This document shows, piece by piece, positions 1 to 6,420 of a DNA stretch of 7,018 nt. The stretch is taken from the NCBI GenBank assembly GCA_910587905.1, contig CAJUOF010000147.1, positions 1 through 7,018 on the forward strand. Direction: 5' to 3'. How positions within the stretch are numbered: position 1 is the stretch's first letter; the number at the start of each line of letters is the position of its first letter. This stretch comes from an uncultured Lachnospiraceae bacterium. GTDB taxonomy: Bacteria > Bacillota_A > Clostridia > Lachnospirales > Lachnospiraceae. The notes beneath the pieces were generated by a model. The model was given only the letters and a program-made list of their open reading frames with translations. It had not been told where the DNA came from and searched no databases. Made by a program: the position numbers and the translations under genes.

Positions 1-1
1 C

Positions 2-97
2 AGCTCCAAAAACAGCTCTCAGAATGATTCTCAGAACTGCCACAAAGACAGCTCCCAGAATCATTCCCAGAACAGCTCCAAGAACAGCAACAATTTC
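2..97. repeat. 12-bp tandem repeat array, eight units, in coding phase
   Basis: Eight consecutive 12-base units can be read from base 2 to base 97. They are degenerate copies of a core like AGCTCCCAGAAC, and each encodes one tetrapeptide of the flanking partial gene. The array runs to the left edge of the window, so its full length is unknown. A short-period repeat of this kind could explain why the assembly breaks here. Confidence 0.7.
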
Positions 98-100
98 TAA
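2..100 (+). CDS. 3' end of a low-complexity Ser/Asn/Gln-rich small protein (partial)
   Basis: The plus-strand frame beginning at base 2 is open from the window edge to a TAA at 98-100 and gives 32 residues. They fall into eight tetrapeptides of the pattern [S/D/H]-S-[K/Q]-N, for example SSKN, SSQN, DSQN and HSQN. One tetrad is divergent (CHKD, containing the only Cys), and the last is SNNF just before the stop. The DNA is a matching 12-bp tandem repeat (AGCTCCAAAAAC, AGCTCTCAGAAT and so on). The start lies outside the window. Small SQN-rich proteins of unknown function do occur in Clostridia, from general knowledge. No function can be assigned. The regular codon-phase repeat and the precise stop favour real coding, but a partial frame this short cannot be proven. 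Confidence 0.5.
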   Translation, partial: SSKNSSQNDSQNCHKDSSQNHSQNSSKNSNNF

Positions 101-106
101 AGGAGT

Positions 107-126
107 CGGGCGCCTCTTGGCGCCTG
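107..126 (+). terminator. GC-rich hairpin after the SQN-rich gene, possible terminator
   Basis: GGCGCC (109-114) and GGCGCC (119-124) form a perfect stem around a TCTT loop. The stem extends outward by a G-T and a C-G pair to 8 bp (107-114 with 119-126). It begins 6 bases after the TAA of the upstream frame, a typical place for an intrinsic terminator. The downstream bases (TACATAGTAAAAAT) lack a real T-tract, so termination efficiency is doubtful. Confidence 0.4.
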
Positions 127-214
127 TACATAGTAAAAATATTCAGTGGCAAACAGAGCAGAAAGCGAATATCTTATCATAGGACGGAAAAATTTTGAAA
201 CAGGTGAAAGAGAT

Positions 215-517
215 ATGGAAGATTTAGAAACGATCGCTTTTCGGGAGCTTGCCAAGTATAAAAATGACAATAGATGTATCATCATTGATTTGCGGAGCAA
301 AGAGTTATATCGAGAGGGGCATGTGGACGGTGCATGGAATATCCCCTATGAACGGCTGGTGGAGGATGCATGGAAGATGCTTCCAAAGAACAGGCTGCTG
401 CTTCTCTATTGCGAACGAGGCGGCGCTGCGATGATGGCCGGGCGGGAGCTGCAGAGGAAGGGATTTCATGTAAAGGCAGCCGTCGGCGGCTTTGAGCATC
501 ACGAAGCCGTCCGATAA
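215..517 (+). CDS. Single-domain rhodanese-like protein (sulfurtransferase fold)
   Basis: A 100-residue protein with the rhodanese fold. Rhodanese enzymes carry sulfur as a persulfide on an active-site cysteine. Visible features are the beta strand CIIIDLRS (21-28), the conserved GHVDGAWNIPY stretch (35-45), and the active loop LYCERGGAAM with candidate catalytic Cys66, followed by a C-terminal VGGF turn (90-93). Its length matches stand-alone rhodaneses of the GlpE/PspE type. The frame is open further upstream, to a GTG at 146. I chose ATG 215 because AGGTG lies 8 bases before it and because the domain begins there. The gene stands alone between the hairpin at 107-126 and the promoter at 536-564, so it is probably transcribed separately from the methyltransferase operon. 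The sulfur acceptor cannot be inferred from context. Confidence 0.85.
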   Translation: MEDLETIAFRELAKYKNDNRCIIIDLRSKELYREGHVDGAWNIPYERLVEDAWKMLPKNRLLLLYCERGGAAMMAGRELQRKGFHVKAAVGGFEHHEAVR

Positions 518-535
518 ATGCAATTGCTTATCTGG

Positions 536-564
536 TTGACAGAGGGAGAGGAAAGCTTTAGAAT
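536..564 (+). promoter_or_regulatory. Near-consensus sigma-A promoter of the rlmL operon
   Basis: A perfect -35 box TTGACA (536-541), a 17-base spacer and TAGAAT (559-564, five of six consensus positions) form an almost ideal housekeeping promoter. Transcription would start near 571, leaving a leader of about 35 bases before ATG 606, including AGGAG at 595-599. It lies entirely in the gap between the rhodanese stop and the methyltransferase start. No operator-like inverted repeat is evident around it, which fits constitutive expression. Confidence 0.8.
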
Positions 565-605
565 GGTACTATGACTGGCCAAAACGCCTGGAAGAGGAGT
601 ACCGA

Positions 606-1760
606 ATGAAGACATTTGAACTGATCGCCCCCTGTCATTTTGGATTGGAATCCGTATTGAAAAAAGAAATTTTAGACCTTGGATACGAGATCAGCCAGGT
701 GGAGGATGGACGTGTTGCCTTTATCGGCGATGCCGAAGCGGTCTGCCGGACGAATATCGGTCTTCGGACGGCGGAGCGAGTCCTCCTCAAGGTGGGGAGT
801 TTTTCGGCCGTTAGCTTTGAGGAGCTGTTTGACCGAACGAAGGAGCTTCCTTGGGAGAATTTCCTTCCCGCCTCTGCCCGTTTTTGGGTGACAAAGGCGA
901 CCTCTGTCAAAAGCAAGCTGTTCAGTCCTTCCGACATTCAGTCTTTGGTGAAGAAGGCGGTTGTGGAACGGCTAAAAACGGTTTATCACAGGAGCTGGTT
1001 TGAGGAGGACGGTGTGTCTTACCCGATCCGGGCCTTTTTGATGAAAGATATGGTAACGCTGACCCTGGATACCAGCGGGGATTCCCTGCACAAGCGAGGC
1101 TATCGAAAGCTTGCCAGCCGAGCGCCCATTACGGAAACTTTGGCGGCAGCTTTGATTCTTTTGACTCCCTGGAAGAAGGACCGTATCTTGGTGGATCCGT
1201 TCTGCGGGAGTGGAACCTTTCCCATCGAGGCGGCTCTGATGGCGGCCAATATCGCACCGGGTATGAATCGATCTTTTGTGGCGGAGGAATGGGAGAATCT
1301 GATTTCGAAAAAGGAATGGTATCACGCCTTTGATGAGGCAGAAGAAGCTGTGGACCTCACGGTGGAAACAGATATCCAGGGGTATGATATGGATGGGGAG
1401 ATTGTTCGGGCTGCCAGAGAAAATGCGAGGTCTGCCGGTGTGGAAAAACTCATCCATTTCCAGCAGCGGGATGTGGCAAGTTTGAGTCATCCAAAGAAAT
1501 ATGGATTTTTGATTACGAACCCTCCCTATGGGGAACGGTTGGAGGAGAAGGAGCACCTTCCTGCCCTGTACCGGACCCTTGGAGAGCGATTTGGAGAGTT
1601 GGACTGCTGGTCTGAATACGTGATCACCGCCTATAAGGACGCGGAGATGTATATCGGCCGGAAAGCGGACAGGAACAGGAAGATTTATAACGGAATGATG
1701 AAGACCTATTTTTACCAATTTTTGGGGCCGAAGCCGCCGAAGCGAAGCCGGCCGGATTAG
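606..1760 (+). CDS. rlmL: THUMP-domain class I SAM-dependent rRNA (guanine-N2) methyltransferase, RlmL/YpsC type
   Basis: A 384-residue protein of the COG0116 family, whose members methylate guanine in rRNA (E. coli RlmL makes m2G2445 in 23S rRNA). The N-terminal ferredoxin-like plus THUMP region spans about residues 1-157. LHKRGYRK (161-168) is the conserved family linker. The Rossmann methyltransferase domain shows SAM-binding motif I DPFCGSGT (197-204) and the catalytic motif NPPYGER (305-311) typical of N-methyltransferases. The length equals that of Bacillus YpsC, whereas E. coli RlmL is a longer fusion with RlmK, so the symbol denotes the family and not a proven target base. The start is firm: AGGAG lies 6 bases before ATG 606, downstream of a strong promoter. 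The C-terminus ends in a short basic, proline-rich tail. It is the first gene of the four-gene operon. Confidence 0.92.
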   Translation: MKTFELIAPCHFGLESVLKKEILDLGYEISQVEDGRVAFIGDAEAVCRTNIGLRTAERVLLKVGSFSAVSFEELFDRTKELPWENFLPASARFWVTKATSVKSKLFSPSDIQSLVKKAVVERLKTVYHRSWFEEDGVSYPIRAFLMKDMVTLTLDTSGDSLHKRGYRKLASRAPITETLAAALILLTPWKKDRILVDPFCGSGTFPIEAALMAANIAPGMNRSFVAEEWENLISKKEWYHAFDEAEEAVDLTVETDIQGYDMDGEIVRAARENARSAGVEKLIHFQQRDVASLSHPKKYGFLITNPPYGERLEEKEHLPALYRTLGERFGELDCWSEYVITAYKDAEMYIGRKADRNRKIYNGMMKTYFYQFLGPKPPKRSRPD

Positions 1761-1770
1761 GAGGGGAGCA

Positions 1771-1799
1771 GGCAGAGCGCATGGCTTGTGCGTTTTGCT
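1771..1799 (+). other. Intergenic stem-loop between rlmL and the C1 peptidase gene
   Basis: Bases 1771-1781 pair with 1789-1799 in an 11-bp stem with three G-T wobbles and a 7-base loop TGGCTTG. It begins 10 bases after the rlmL stop and ends 33 bases before the peptidase GTG. No T-tract follows it, so it is not a classical terminator. It could be a partial attenuator, an RNA processing site or a 3'-end stabiliser. The pairing is seen in the sequence; the function is inferred. Confidence 0.35.
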
Positions 1800-1832
1800 G
1801 GATTTCCGTTGAATTGTGGTTGGAGAATACAG

Positions 1833-3302
1833 GTGAATTTAAGAGATAGATGGATATGTGGGCTGCTTTCAGTCAGCCTTTTGTCGGCGACCATGACGGC
1901 GTGCAGCGCTCCCTGGTCTTTTTGGGGAACAGAAAAACAGGAAGGACAGCCGAGATTTGGGACTGTTTCCCCGTATGGGGAGGGAAGCAGAGCGGATCTG
2001 GGAACAGAGCGAAAGGAAACGGAGCGGGAGGGCGGCAAAGAGCAGCCTGGAGATGGGATCGAGGGAAACACAGAGACAGAAGAGGGCGATGAAGCGGAGG
2101 ATCCTGAGGAGGATTACCCTCTGCCGGAGCGGTTTGATTACCGGGAGTGTGGCCGTCTGCCCAGGGTGGGGAGCCAGGGAGATTTAGGCACCTGTTGGGC
2201 TTTTGCGACGATGCTGGCGTTGGAGTCGACGCTTATGCCGGAGGAGACGTGGGATTTCAGTGAGGACCATATCTCCTTACAAAATAGTTTTGGTATGGAC
2301 CAAGATATGGGCGGGGATTATACCATGGCGATGGCCTATCTGCTGGCCTGGCAGGGGCCGGTCCGGGAGGAGGACGATCCCTATGGAGACGGTATGTCGC
2401 CGGCCGGTCTTGCAGCCGTGAAGCATGTGCAGGAGGTCCAGATTCCGGAAGCCAGAGATTATGATGCCATCAAACGGGCAGTTTATTTTCACGGTGGAGT
2501 TCAAACCTCGCTTTATATGGGAATGGAGGATGAGGAGAGCCGGTCGGAGTTTTATGAGGAAGAGACGTTTTCCTACTATTATAACGGGTCGGAGGCGTCC
2601 AATCACGATATTGTGATTGTCGGCTGGGATGACCATTATCCCAAAGAAAATTTTACTTATCCACCGGGACAGGATGGAGCATTCCTGTGTGTGAATAGTT
2701 GGGGAGCTCAATTTGGAGATCAGGGGCTGTTCTACGTGTCCTATGAGGATGTCAACGTGGGAACTCACAACCTGGTCTACACAAAGGTGGAGGATCCGGA
2801 CAACTATGATGCCGTTTACCAGTCGGATCTTTGCGGATGGCTGGGGCAACTGGGTTACGGGGATGAGACTGCGTATTTTGCCAATGTGTTCCGGGCGGAA
2901 GAGACAGAGACCTTGGAGGCGGTAGGATTTTATGCCACGGACGAGAATACAGAGTATGAGGTTTACGTTCTGGAGGAAGCCGGGGAAGCTGACAGTTTTG
3001 TGCTTGGAACGCCGATGTGCAGAGGACGGTTCCGGAAAAAGGGATTTTACACCGTGGCTCTGCCGTCGTCAGTGGCGCTCCGGGCGGGAGAACGGTTTGC
3101 GGTCGCAGTGTTTGTCCGGACACCGGATTCTATTCATCCGGTGGCCATTGAATATCAGAACAAAGAGCCGGAAAAGGCAATGGCGCAGGTGGACTTAAAC
3201 GACGGCGAGGGATATATCAGCGCCGACGGCCGATTGTGGACCAGGGTGGAGACGGAGCAGGACAGCAATGTCTGTTTGAAGGCTTATACCAGAAGAAAAT
3301 AG
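1833..3302 (+). CDS. Secreted C1 (papain-like) cysteine peptidase lipoprotein with C-terminal lectin-like domain
   Basis: A 489-residue predicted surface protease. After a short basic N-terminus (NLRDR) comes a hydrophobic segment (7-22) ending in MTAC, a lipobox-like site with Cys24 as candidate lipidated residue. Residues 25-95 form an acidic, Gly/Glu-rich linker. The papain-fold domain starts near FDYRE (about 101) and has all the expected catalytic residues: oxyanion Gln115 and nucleophile Cys121 in QGDLGTCWAF, His258 in NHDIVIVGW, and Asn288 in VNSWG. From about 325 to the end, a beta-rich region resembles the lectin-like domain that follows the protease in many clostridial C1 proteins. 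The frame is open back to GTG 1788, but GTG 1833 has GGAG 7 bases upstream and gives a proper signal peptide. No ATG precedes the domain in frame except one inside the signal segment. It ends 9 bases before rdgB, so the two genes are co-transcribed. The substrate is unknown. Confidence 0.87.
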   Translation: MNLRDRWICGLLSVSLLSATMTACSAPWSFWGTEKQEGQPRFGTVSPYGEGSRADLGTERKETEREGGKEQPGDGIEGNTETEEGDEAEDPEEDYPLPERFDYRECGRLPRVGSQGDLGTCWAFATMLALESTLMPEETWDFSEDHISLQNSFGMDQDMGGDYTMAMAYLLAWQGPVREEDDPYGDGMSPAGLAAVKHVQEVQIPEARDYDAIKRAVYFHGGVQTSLYMGMEDEESRSEFYEEETFSYYYNGSEASNHDIVIVGWDDHYPKENFTYPPGQDGAFLCVNSWGAQFGDQGLFYVSYEDVNVGTHNLVYTKVEDPDNYDAVYQSDLCGWLGQLGYGDETAYFANVFRAEETETLEAVGFYATDENTEYEVYVLEEAGEADSFVLGTPMCRGRFRKKGFYTVALPSSVALRAGERFAVAVFVRTPDSIHPVAIEYQNKEPEKAMAQVDLNDGEGYISADGRLWTRVETEQDSNVCLKAYTRRK

Positions 3303-3311
3303 GAGTTTGCG

Positions 3312-3953
3312 ATGAACAGAAGGATCTTATTTGCGACTTCCAATGAAGGAAAAATGAGGGAGGTTCGCATGATACTGGCAGACCTCGGCATGGAGATTTT
3401 GTCCATGAAGGAAGCAGGCATGTCGGTGGAGGTTGTGGAGGACGGAATCACATTCGAGGAGAACGCCCGCATCAAGGCGACGGCAATCGAGAAGCTGTGC
3501 CGGGAAAAAGCTCTGGCGGGGGAGACGATTTTTGAGGGTTCCATCGTCCTGGCGGACGATTCCGGGTTGGAGGTGGATTTTCTGGGCGGGGAGCCGGGGA
3601 TTTACTCGGCCCGTTACATGGGGGAGGATACCTCCTACGAGGTGAAAAACCAGGCGATCATCGACCGGCTTTCCGGAGCAGCGGGGGAAGCCAGGAGCGC
3701 CCGGTTCGTCTGCGCCATTGCGGCGGCCCTTCCGGACGGGGAGGTGCTCACGGCCAGGGGGACCATCGAGGGGCGGATTGGATATGAGGCAGCCGGGGAC
3801 GGCGGATTCGGCTACGACCCGATCTTTTATTTGCCGGAGCGGGGGCTCACGACGGCCCAGCTTTCGGCCGGGGAGAAGAACGAGATCAGCCACAGAGGAA
3901 AGGCCCTGCGGGCCATGAAAGAAATGCTCAAGAGAAAATTGGGGGACAAATGA
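3312..3953 (+). CDS. rdgB: XTP/dITP diphosphatase (RdgB/HAM1 family)
   Basis: A 213-residue non-canonical purine nucleoside triphosphatase. It hydrolyses XTP, dITP and ITP to the monophosphate and pyrophosphate in the cytoplasm, keeping deaminated purines out of nucleic acids. Family motifs appear in order: TSNEGKMREV (9-18, triphosphate binding), FEENARIKA (48-56), LADDSGLEV (80-88, metal-binding and catalytic aspartates), GEPGIYSARYMG (93-104), GGFGYDPIF (164-172, base recognition) and EKNEISHRGKAL (188-199). The length is normal for the family, slightly extended by the insert around SIVLADDSG. AGGAG at 3301-3305 overlaps the preceding stop codon and sits 6 bases before ATG 3312, which fixes the start. 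The 3' end overlaps the next gene by ATGA, indicating translational coupling. The same pair occurs as ysnA-ysnB in B. subtilis. Confidence 0.96.
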   Translation: MNRRILFATSNEGKMREVRMILADLGMEILSMKEAGMSVEVVEDGITFEENARIKATAIEKLCREKALAGETIFEGSIVLADDSGLEVDFLGGEPGIYSARYMGEDTSYEVKNQAIIDRLSGAAGEARSARFVCAIAAALPDGEVLTARGTIEGRIGYEAAGDGGFGYDPIFYLPERGLTTAQLSAGEKNEISHRGKALRAMKEMLKRKLGDK

Positions 3954-4432
3954 TGAGGATCCTGGTGGTAAGCGACACCCACAGGCAGAACGGGAATCTG
4001 TGCAAGGTGCTGGCGAAGATCGGTCGGATCGACCTTCTCATCCATCTGGGGGACGTGGAGGGCAGTGAGGATTATATCCGGGAGATCGCCGGATGTCCGG
4101 TGGAGATGGTTGCGGGAAACAACGACTTTTTTTCCGGACTTCCCAGAGAGCGGGAGATTGCCTTCGGCGCATACCGGGCGCTCCTCACCCACGGACATTA
4201 CTATAACGTGTCCTTTACCTTGGAGCGCCTTCGGGAGGAGGCCAGAGAGCGAGGGGTGCAGATCGCCATGTTCGGCCACACCCACCGGCCCGTCGTCGAC
4301 CGGAGCGGCCCGGTGGACCTGATCAATCCGGGAAGTCTTTCTTATCCCCGCCAGGACGGAAGACGGCCCTCCTACATTTTAATGGAACTTGACCGGGACG
4401 GGCTCGTCCATTATACGGTCAACTACCTGTGA
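3950..4432 (+). CDS. yfcE: YfcE/MJ0936-family metallophosphoesterase (phosphodiesterase)
   Basis: A 160-residue calcineurin-like phosphoesterase of the compact YfcE/MJ0936 type, a cytoplasmic metal-dependent phosphodiesterase whose natural substrate is unsettled. The metal ligands are all in place: SDTH (8-11, Asp9 and His11), HLGDVEG (32-38, Asp35), AGNNDF (55-60, Asn58), THGH (80-83) and FGHTHRP (108-114), followed by the conserved INPGSLSYPR (125-134). The start ATG 3950 overlaps the rdgB stop as ATGA. A second ATG at 3953 is an equally possible start, one residue shorter. G-rich sequence GGGGG at 3941-3945 could act as a weak ribosome binding site within rdgB. It is the last gene of the operon. 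The equivalent in B. subtilis is YsnB, and the family symbol does not imply a known physiological role. Confidence 0.93.
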   Translation: MMRILVVSDTHRQNGNLCKVLAKIGRIDLLIHLGDVEGSEDYIREIAGCPVEMVAGNNDFFSGLPREREIAFGAYRALLTHGHYYNVSFTLERLREEARERGVQIAMFGHTHRPVVDRSGPVDLINPGSLSYPRQDGRRPSYILMELDRDGLVHYTVNYL

Positions 4433-4439
4433 CGGGGAA

Positions 4440-4478
4440 AGGAACCTGACCGGGGCGGTTCCTGCCTACTGCCGCCCC
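4440..4478. terminator. Hairpin cluster between convergent genes, possible bidirectional terminator
   Basis: GGAACC (4441-4446) pairs with GGTTCC (4457-4462), extended by A4440-T4463, around a 10-base loop. An alternative, mutually exclusive stem pairs GGGGCGG (4452-4458) with CCGCCCC (4472-4478) and overlaps the end of the minus-strand oxidoreductase gene. The position between the yfcE stop (4432) and the oxidoreductase stop (4466) suits a shared terminator. T-tracts are poor on both sides: only TTTCCCC follows on the minus strand. The call rests on position and pairing. Confidence 0.4.
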
Positions 4479-5422
4479 TCCGCAGTCAGGAGCCTGTCCA
4501 TCAGTTCCACCACCTTCATGGTGTTGTCGACGAAGGCCAGGGAGTGATCTCCGGTCGAGACGGCTTTTTCGATGTCCAGAATCTCATATTGGAGGGCCCT
4601 TTCGGTTTCGCCAACCTCCAGAACTTCCTCAGAGCCGTCCGGGTAGACCAGGGTCGCCTTCTCAGCACGGACGTAATTCATAATGGTGATATACGCCTTG
4701 TCCCCGGCGATGATGCCCCGTTTGGGGAGCTTGGCCCGGAAGGTCAGGTTGACACTGCCGATCTCTTTGGTGTCGGTTTTTAGGGCGATGCTCCAGGTCT
4801 CATCGACGCCGGTGGGATAGGGACTCATCAGGTGACTCACGTCGGTGATGGCTCCGGACAGGAAGTGGGTGACGAAGGAGAGGCCGTAGGTGCCGATGTC
4901 CAGCATGGAGCCGCCGCCAAGGTCCGGATTGAAAAAACGGTTGGTGGGATCGTCCTCCTTTAAGCTCCCCAGTTCCGCCTCCACGAACTTGATGGTGCCC
5001 AGCTTCCCGTCGGCGATCAGTTTCCGGATTTCCTTGAAGATGGGCATGTGGAAGATGGTCATGCCCTCGCAGAGCAGAAGCCCTTTCTCTTTCGCCAGGG
5101 TCATGGCGGTTTTCATCTCTTCATAATTCCCCCAGATGGCTTTCTCGCAGAGGACGTGCTTGCCGTGCTCCAAGCAGGACAGGATGCATTTGTAATGCTG
5201 ACTGTTTACGGTGGCGACGTAGACGATGTCCACGCTAGGGTCTGAGAGAAGTTCCTCGTAGGAGCCGTAAGCCTTTGTCACGCCGTACCGTTTCTGGAAG
5301 GCCAGCGCCGAGTCCAAGCTCCTGGCTGCCGCCCCGTAGATGGGATGGAGCTTTACCATATTGTCTGCAAATTCATGGGCGATGGTGCCCAGTCCCAGGA
5401 TTCCCCAGTTTAACTGTTTCAT
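4466..5422 (-). CDS. Gfo/Idh/MocA-family NAD(P)-dependent oxidoreductase
   Basis: A 318-residue oxidoreductase of the Gfo/Idh/MocA family, whose members oxidise or reduce sugars, inositols, dihydrodiols and similar compounds. The N-terminal Rossmann fold has the dinucleotide-binding motif GILGLGTIA (7-15), and VATVNSQHY (69-77) fits its second half. The usual EKP motif reads CEKAIWGN (92-99), keeping catalytic-type Lys94 but with Ala in place of Pro, a variant I recall from some relatives. The C-terminal beta-sheet domain carries GGGSMLDIGTYG (169-180) with conserved Asp175 and Tyr179. The frame is open up to an ATG at 5503. I chose ATG 5422 because GAAAGGTG lies 9 bases upstream and the Rossmann strand begins right there. 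The stop is TAG at 4466-4468. The substrate cannot be told from its neighbours, one of which is a pseudogene. Confidence 0.92.
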   Translation of the reverse strand: MKQLNWGILGLGTIAHEFADNMVKLHPIYGAAARSLDSALAFQKRYGVTKAYGSYEELLSDPSVDIVYVATVNSQHYKCILSCLEHGKHVLCEKAIWGNYEEMKTAMTLAKEKGLLLCEGMTIFHMPIFKEIRKLIADGKLGTIKFVEAELGSLKEDDPTNRFFNPDLGGGSMLDIGTYGLSFVTHFLSGAITDVSHLMSPYPTGVDETWSIALKTDTKEIGSVNLTFRAKLPKRGIIAGDKAYITIMNYVRAEKATLVYPDGSEEVLEVGETERALQYEILDIEKAVSTGDHSLAFVDNTMKVVELMDRLLTAEGRQ

Positions 5423-5499
5423 AATGAAAATCACCTTTCTGTACTTTTTGTGCTCTTGAATTGATATGAGATCTACACGGCCGGCAGATCCTTCGTCGA

Positions 5500-6319
5500 T
5501 CATCCGATCAGCACGTTCTTCCCCTGGAACGCAAAGCCGTAGTTGCGGATCCGCTCTGCGGGAATGCCCTTTGCCAGGAGGGAGGAGGCGTATTTTTTTC
5601 CTCGATCTGCTTTAAGGCGGCGGCGAGCGTGTCGGAGAGGGTGCTTTCTGTCCGGGGGCTTAACACTTTGAATTCGATGATCATGGCGTCGTCCTCTCCG
5701 TTTACCGGCTCCAGCATGATGTCGTAGCGGCCGAAGCCGCTTTCCCTGTTGGAGGTGATCACGTAACGGCCCTTTAATTCTGCCATGAGACCGAGGACGA
5801 AACCGTGATAGAAGCTGGAGCTGGTGTTGGCCCAGTAGGGCTCCAGCTTTTTGTTGTCCAGGTAATTGAGGATGGACCAGGGATTGTAGATGTCCGTCTC
5901 CGTTCCGAAGGTGAAGCCGTCATACCATGTCCGGACCGCTTCTTTCTGGTCGGAAAGTCCGAATTCCTCCAGGGCCGCAAAGACCTCGTCCTCCGTAAAC
6001 CCGAAGCTGTCCATATATTTTTCCGACGTGGCGGTCACCACCTTCAAGTTGTTCAGATCGGAAAACATGGATTCCCGGCTGATCCTTGTAATCCCGGTCA
6101 TCATGGCCCGCTCCAGATACGGGTTGGTTTTAAAGGTAGAATTGAACAGGTTCCGGAAGAAGGAGACCAGCTCCGTCCAGTAACCGTTTACGTAGGCTTC
6201 CTGCATGGGCGTGTCGTACTCGTCCAGAAGATCCGATTCCAGAAGAAAACGGTTGGAAAATAATGATTTGTCCGGATATCCGCAAAATTCTGGTTTCCGA
6301 TTCCGATGGTTCTCGCCAT
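5500..6319 (-). pseudogene. Decayed AAA-ATPase-like / PD-(D/E)XK nuclease-superfamily gene (DUF1703 type)
   Basis: A remnant of the two-domain family with an N-terminal AAA-ATPase-like domain and a C-terminal PD-(D/E)XK domain, normally well over 500 residues by my recollection. It starts at ATG 6319 with AGGAAG 7 bases upstream and the canonical N-terminus MARTIGIGNQNFADIRTN. The similarity then changes frame and becomes DKSLFSNRFLLESD, running into the Walker-B-like LLDEYDTPMQEAY. The whole P-loop region (usually RPRRFGKT) is missing. The main open frame (to 5508) continues through NPYLERAMMTGITRIS and WYDGFTFG to YWANTSS. It then jumps directly to FYHGFVLGLM, skipping a central block, and retains GRYDIMLEP and MIIEFKV of the nuclease core. 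After KQIEEK a second frame change at an A7 run (5593-5599) is needed to reach the family C-terminus YGFAFQGKNVLIG, ending in TGA at 5500-5502. The product is unlikely to be an active ATPase. Confidence 0.85.
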
Positions 6320-6341
6320 AGACTCACTTCCTTTTTCTTTC

Positions 6342-6370
6342 AGTATACAGGACTCTCCGGGAAAATACAA
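6342..6370 (-). promoter_or_regulatory. Candidate minus-strand promoter for the AAA/PD-(D/E)XK pseudogene
   Basis: Read on the minus strand, TTGTAT (6365-6370) and TATACT (6342-6347) are separated by 17 bases. The -10 box matches consensus at five of six positions, and the -35 box keeps only TTG. The expected start point is about 15 bases before ATG 6319, with AGGAAG (6327-6332) in between. The gene may thus still be transcribed although it is broken. Confidence 0.45.
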
Positions 6371-6391
6371 ACGATTCTTTGGCCGTCTCCA

Positions 6392-6420
6392 TTGAAATTT
6401 CTGTCTGTGCATGATACAGT
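6392..6420 (+). promoter_or_regulatory. Candidate plus-strand promoter for the CmpB-like membrane protein
   Basis: TTGAAA (6392-6397) and TACAGT (6415-6420) are separated by 17 bases, with a TG dinucleotide one base before the -10 box (6412-6413) as in extended -10 promoters. The -35 box overlaps the 8-bp palindrome GAAATTTC (6394-6401). The predicted start point near 6427 leaves about 26 bases to ATG 6453. Confidence 0.5.

Noticed and set aside
147..175. Possible promoter TGGCAA-17-TATCTT before the rhodanese gene
   Set aside because: Only three and four of six positions match consensus, so it is too weak to list.
146..214. N-terminal extension of the rhodanese from GTG 146
   Set aside because: No ribosome binding site precedes it and the extra residues do not belong to the domain. 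ATG 215 with AGGTG at 202-206 is better.
972..1718. 248-codon open frame on the minus strand
   Set aside because: It lies wholly inside the methyltransferase gene, has no recognisable domain, and is a frame shadow of a well-supported gene.
2277..2849. 190-codon open frame on the minus strand
   Set aside because: It is opposite the catalytic core of the C1 peptidase and has no motif of its own.
3327..3893. 188-codon open frame on the minus strand
   Set aside because: It is opposite rdgB, whose motifs are all intact, and is therefore a shadow.
5423..5503. 27-residue upstream extension of the oxidoreductase from ATG 5503
   Set aside because: The extension precedes the Rossmann strand with no family similarity, and a good ribosome binding site (GAAAGGTG) directs ATG 5422.
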